Shown here piece by piece: positions 62,201 to 64,000 of a stretch of 64,000 bases of DNA. Location of the stretch: positions 21,627,925-21,691,924 of the forward strand of contig NC_132878.1 in the NCBI RefSeq assembly GCF_030463535.1, read 5' to 3'. The notes beneath the pieces are model-generated. The model saw only the letters and a list, made by a program, of their open reading frames with translations. It was not told the DNA's origin and did not search any database. This DNA comes from Salminus brasiliensis. Taxonomy: Eukaryota; Chordata; Actinopteri; Characiformes; Bryconidae. Position 1 is the first letter of the stretch, and each line of letters begins with the position of its first letter. Both the position numbers and the translations under genes were made by a program.

Positions 62201-63929
62201 GCTCTCTCTGTAATGATTATGCTGGTAATTAGATTTAACCATCTCTAAGTAGCTTATTACTCCTGGATTGAAGACGGAACTGTGGTTTATCTAATTAGGG
62301 ATGATAAAAGGAATTAAAATCATCTACAGGATGAGACAACAGACCTTCACAACGATCTATTCTCCTTTACTTACGGCCATGTTTGAGGGATAGTGGCTTG
62401 TGATTGCGGTACCAGGTGATGTTTGGCTGGGGGAATCCTTTTGTTGCTTCACAAGTTGCAACCTAATCAAAATCAGAGACAGATCTTCACGACTCAGCTA
62501 AAACCAGACTAAAAAGACATGCAAACACCATTCAGTCAGAACCAATACAACTAGCATAGAGGGGGTCTGAGACTGACACTGACCTTCGATGGTAAGGCAC
62601 TGGTTACAGAAACTCCATAATTGACAGCTTCAATGACAGGAGGCTCTGGAGGGTCTAAACAACAGAACAAACCAAAACAAAATAATTTATTCTGAGGAGA
62701 ACACAACAAAACTGCTGAAGAGCAATGTCTGTTTCCATAGTTTTTTTTTATCATTTTATTTTCTCTTAATTTGCTACTTGTCTTCTACTGCTACTGCATC
62801 TGTATGTTCTTTGACCATACATTGTTTTATTTTCATTTCTATTGCAATCTGAGCTGCAAAATATAATATAAATATAAAAGGTACTATACAAATAAAACCT
62901 AAGATCTGTGACTTTTATTCAATTTAAATTCTATTATTTTGGTTCGATTACAAACACAATGAGTTTATCAAATCATATCAAATGTATCTGTATAGCACTT
63001 TTTACAAAAGTTTTAAGACCCCTAATGAGCAAGCCAAAGGCAACCATGCCAAGGAAAAAGTCCCTCAGAGCTGGAGGAAAAAATCTTGGGAGGAACCAAG
63101 ACTTACCTGGGGGTCCCATTCTACTCTGATCAAAACTACTTACAACTGTGACTGGAGGACAAGTACACACTAGTTTATTGTGGACAACAAAAACAACACA
63201 TCTGCCTGTTTTTTGAAAATTCAACTTTAATTTGCCCTTTGTGTTAGTAGATTTTACTTGGCCCAATAAAACAATAAAAAATGTATGTATTCAATTACGA
63301 TCCACTCTATAATTCCAAAACCAATGCGGTTGAATCATCATGAATCAGTGCATTTTTGCAGCCCTAGTTAGTTTTATTATTAGTAGTAGTGCCAGTAGTA
63401 GCAGTATTTTAAAAGAAACTGACTCACCAAAAACCCTCAAGTGGAACTTGCCCTCGTTACTGCCTGCGGCCAGGCCATCGACCTGACAAAAGAACTCCCT
63501 CTCATCAGACAGTTTCACGTCTACAATGGTCAGGTTTTCTCCACCACTGTCCCCAGATATGCTGATTCGGTCAGTGTAGTTAGTGTTCTCATCCACCTTT
63601 TGCATGGTGAGGTCACTGTAGGAGATCCTCACTCTACTTCCACGATGGTCACGCTGAGGTTCATGGGAAACATAGTTTAGTATATAGGACAATCTAGAAC
63701 AAAGCCAGCCTAAAATAGTCCTGTTTTTCCATTATAGTAACAATTAGAAGTTATTGACTAGAGGATTCTGGGAAGTGTGCAATGCAAGTTATGAGTGTAC
63801 ATACCACAAACCACTGCACCATCACCATGCTGGCGTTTTGCAGAAAATTGTACTGGCAGCGGATTTCTGCTGAATCGCCCATATAAACTTCACTGTCGCC
63901 CACCATGTTCACGCTCACCTCGCCGCCAA
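52148..63929 (-). CDS. mcam: mcam (CD146), cell adhesion receptor; 15 exons, signal-peptide exon(s) off the right edge
   Basis: A type I immunoglobulin-superfamily adhesion protein; in vertebrates it acts at endothelial and other cell junctions. Exons on the minus strand: 63929..63805, 63653..63428, 62654..62584, 62462..62375, 62148..61969, 60887..60760, 60005..59858, 58967..58852, 58314..58173, 56942..56812, 56576..56429, 54766..54731, 53341..53215, 52938..52824, 52168..52148. All join in phase with GT-AG sites to about 599 residues; human MCAM is 646 including its signal peptide. There are five Ig domains in the V-V-C2-C2-C2 pattern, then a short stalk, a transmembrane helix and a cytoplasmic tail. 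Diagnostic matches include VATCEA...ITWYRN, KEDKDA-like REDKDAHFSCE, PVGLVKEGD, GDGNPPP and YFLYKKGKLPC followed by RSGKQE. The a/b fish paralogue is not assigned. Confidence 0.95.
52505..52690. repeat. fragment of the 39195-type dispersed repeat
   Basis: ATTATCACTGGTCAGTTGCT then GACCAAGTATTATTTG parallels the 39195 copy, and continues TTGCTGGAGTTTTCACAGAA. Located in the last mcam intron. Confidence 0.45.
52824..52938 (-). CDS. mcam: mcam exon: cytoplasmic tail
   Basis: 115 nt, acceptor CCCTTTAG, donor GTAACT. Encodes INKEKTNKDDIVVEMKADKT, then EESVLLKGVNGDKKPPTDQ. It keeps the VVE-K-DK run, the di-Leu and the GDK--DQ spacing of the human tail (LVVEVKSDK, GLLQG, SGDK). The length is not a multiple of three, so skipping it changes the terminal frame. 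Confidence 0.93.
53021..53172. mobile_element. MITE-like inverted repeat in an mcam intron
   Basis: ACTATTTGGATGGGATTC at the left and TGTATCCCATCCAAACAGTA at the right are inverted copies about 110 bp apart, between the transmembrane and cytoplasmic-tail exons. Confidence 0.55.
53215..53341 (-). CDS. mcam: mcam exon: transmembrane helix and juxtamembrane tail
   Basis: 127 nt, acceptor CCTCTAG, donor GTAAGT. Encodes SGVIIVVIIISILLLAILGS, then VLYFLYKKGKLPCGRSGKQE. The transmembrane stretch and the KKGK juxtamembrane motif are almost identical to human (VLYFLYKKGKLPCRRSGKQE). KKGK is the reported ERM-protein contact in human MCAM. Confidence 0.96.
53478..53917 (+). mobile_element. complete non-autonomous DNA transposon, about 440 bp
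   Basis: Terminal inverted repeats TACACTATATGTCCAAAT (left) and the inverse of TTTGGTCCATACAGTGTA (right). The interior has no transposase ORF and includes GGAGTTGGGGATGAGGTGGG. It sits in the mcam intron upstream of the transmembrane exon. Fragments of the same family occur at 4738, 10794, 17048 and 40562. Confidence 0.75.
54731..54766 (-). CDS. mcam: mcam exon: membrane-proximal stalk (36 nt)
   Basis: A small exon, acceptor CTCTCCACAG, donor GTAAAG, encoding IPIVTPAAQNTA between Ig 5 and the membrane. It is Thr/Pro/Ala-rich and much shorter than the Thr/Ser-rich human stalk. Its length is a multiple of three and both edges are the same phase, so it can be skipped in frame. The call rests on splice sites and phase, as stalk sequence is not conserved. 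Confidence 0.75.
55815..56165. mobile_element. possible degraded hAT-like repeat in an mcam intron
   Basis: Starts GGGGATGTCATGACTAACAA and ends TCTGGTATCGTGACATC, which are weak inverted matches. The interior contains CATACGGTACTTTTTAAAG and GTATTGAGAATCG. Ends are not well defined. Confidence 0.35.
56429..56576 (-). CDS. mcam: mcam exon: Ig domain 5, second half
   Basis: 148 nt, acceptor TTTTCAG, donor GTAGGT. Encodes EDFVQSIVTLKITRDTDAVA, then VCNATNKLGAETK with the second cysteine, matching human VECTASNDLGKNT. The donor is chosen because it gives phase 1, required by the next exon. A competing GTTTCT donor 9 nt further on gives the wrong phase. Confidence 0.88.
56812..56942 (-). CDS. 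mcam: mcam exon: Ig domain 5, first half
   Basis: 131 nt, acceptor CCTGCAG, donor GTAAGA. Encodes APQLRDVKREVDVIEKVGKW, then VNLTCDVRGYPRPIVTWSG with first cysteine, sequon and core Trp. Human equivalent: LNLSCEASGHPRPTISWNV. Confidence 0.94.
57395..57550. repeat. degenerate tandem repeat in an mcam intron
   Basis: Recurring units of the type GTTGTGAGCATGACTCAGTAA and GTTGTGAGAATGAGATAATTAA, with GTGGCC motifs between. Unit boundaries are blurred. Confidence 0.4.
58173..58314 (-). CDS. mcam: mcam exon: Ig domain 4, second half
   Basis: 142 nt, acceptor TATTTTCAG, donor GTAAGC. Encodes GNVLHLQDATFDTAGHYNCE with the second cysteine, then VTVPTLPGLRTSG, corresponding to human ASVPSIPGLNRTQ. 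Confidence 0.94.
58852..58967 (-). CDS. mcam: mcam exon: Ig domain 4, first half
   Basis: 116 nt, acceptor is a GTGTGTGTGCAG tract, donor GTACAG. Encodes YLDPAVVVPKDSEVMLKGEN, then LTATCNALSSLE with the first cysteine, and the core Trp in TVWLK. Sequon NLT. Confidence 0.92.
59236..59292. repeat. (AT)n(AC)n compound microsatellite
   Basis: About 22 AT units followed by 6 AC units, in the mcam intron between the Ig 3 and Ig 4 exons. Confidence 0.95.
59858..60005 (-). CDS. mcam: mcam exon: Ig domain 3, second half
   Basis: 148 nt, acceptor TTCTATAG, donor GTGAGT. Encodes NNLLVLKDVTRRDSGMYHCH with the second cysteine, then SLDLDS, matching human GVLVLEPARKEHSGRYECQG and LDLD. Confidence 0.94.
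60760..60887 (-). CDS. mcam: mcam exon: Ig domain 3, first half
   Basis: 128 nt, acceptor CCCACAG, donor GTGAGA. Encodes PTNEIKMWKELPVGLVKEGD and TVQIRCHGDGNPPPTITFKR. The usual core Trp is replaced by Phe (ITF). The human domain also lacks Trp here (HFSISK), so this is a family trait. Confidence 0.95.
61969..62148 (-). CDS. mcam: mcam exon: Ig domain 2, C-terminal half
   Basis: 180 nt, acceptor TATCTCAG, donor GTGAGT. Encodes DSTGLYTVQSELQYKVT and REDKDAHFSCEVSYYVP with the second cysteine, then a sequon NIS. Human equivalent: SSGLYTLQS and KEDKDAQFYCELNY. Confidence 0.95.
62375..62462 (-). CDS. mcam: mcam exon: Ig domain 2, Cys and Trp strands
   Basis: 88 nt, acceptor TGATTAG, donor GTAAGT. 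Encodes VATCEATKGFPQPNITWYRN, containing the first cysteine, a sequon (NIT) and the core Trp. It matches human VATCVGRNGYPIPQVIWYKN. Confidence 0.94.
62584..62654 (-). CDS. mcam: mcam exon: linker and start of Ig domain 2
   Basis: 71 nt, acceptor TGTTTAG, donor GTCAGT. Encodes D-P-P-E-P-P-V-I-E-A followed by a beta-strand ending ALPSK. Corresponds to human APEEPNIQV...EPEE before the domain-2 cysteine. Confidence 0.9.
62965..63135 (+). repeat. dispersed repeat in an mcam intron
   Basis: TGTATAGCACTTTTTACAAA, GAGCAAGCCAAAGGCAACCA, AGGAAAAAGTCCCTCAGAGC and GGAGGAACCAAGACTTACCT form a repeat I know from many cypriniform/characiform introns. Class uncertain (SINE-like). Confidence 0.5.
63428..63653 (-). 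CDS. mcam: mcam exon: Ig domain 1, second half
   Basis: 226 nt, acceptor CCTCAG, donor GTGAGT. Reads R-D-H-R-G, then SYSDLTMQKVDEN, a sequon NYT, a second sequon NLT, and the second Ig cysteine in SDEREFFCQV, the counterpart of human PQDERIFLCQ. Ends F-H-L-R-V-F. Confidence 0.93.
63805..63929 (-). CDS. mcam: mcam exon: Ig domain 1, first half
   Basis: 125 nt, acceptor TTGGCAG, donor GTATGT. Encodes GGEVSVNMVGDSEVYMGDSA, the first Ig cysteine (EIRCQY), an N-glycosylation site (NAS) and the core Trp (VQWFV). The first two bases complete a codon from an exon outside the window, which should carry the signal peptide. Confidence 0.9.
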
Positions 63930-64000
63930 CTGCCAACAAAAAAACACACAATTATTTACTGCACATCAGAAAACAAGATTTATGACAATATTAATGACAT

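Overview
This window is nuclear DNA from a ray-finned (teleost) fish. It is AT-rich, has long introns, and carries many microsatellites, tRNA-derived SINEs and deleted Tc1-like DNA transposons. The coding exons have GT-AG splice sites and match vertebrate gene families. The repeats (SINEs with an L2-type tail, and families I associate with otophysan fish) suggest a characiform or related otophysan, but I cannot fix the species. There are no bacterial operons, CRISPR arrays or ordinary tRNA/rRNA genes.

Three protein genes are visible, all on the minus strand, so transcription runs right to left. (1) Positions 1 to about 38.9 kb hold the 5' end of arhgef12 (LARG, a RhoA exchange factor): a CpG-rich promoter at about 37.7-38.9 kb, the start-codon exon at 37184-37215, a 33 kb first intron, a 21-nt microexon at 4236-4256 and a third coding exon at 1496-1590. 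The PDZ, RGS and DH-PH exons lie beyond the left edge. (2) Positions 41.07-47.1 kb hold a complete tlcd5 (tmem136), a TLC-domain membrane protein of 240 residues in two coding exons, with a predicted non-coding first exon and promoter 4.5 kb upstream. (3) Positions 49.7 kb to the right edge hold mcam (CD146), an adhesion receptor with five Ig domains. Fifteen coding exons are resolved, from the first Ig domain to the stop codon. Only the signal-peptide exon(s) lie off the right end.

The tlcd5-arhgef12 order and orientation match the human 11q23.3 arrangement as I recall it; mcam is about 1 Mb away in human but adjacent here. The 33 kb arhgef12 intron 1 holds most of the mobile elements plus a few CpG-containing islands (about 6.5-6.9, 21.6-21.8 and 24.2-24.6 kb) that could be internal promoters or enhancers. 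Two CTCF-like motifs flank tlcd5.

I found no clear undescribed biological system. The observations most worth testing are the arhgef12 microexon, the two closely spaced acceptors that decide whether mcam keeps its Tyr-based tail motif, the three evenly spaced MYB-type sites at the tlcd5 promoter, and two Tc1-derived elements that share one deletion junction.
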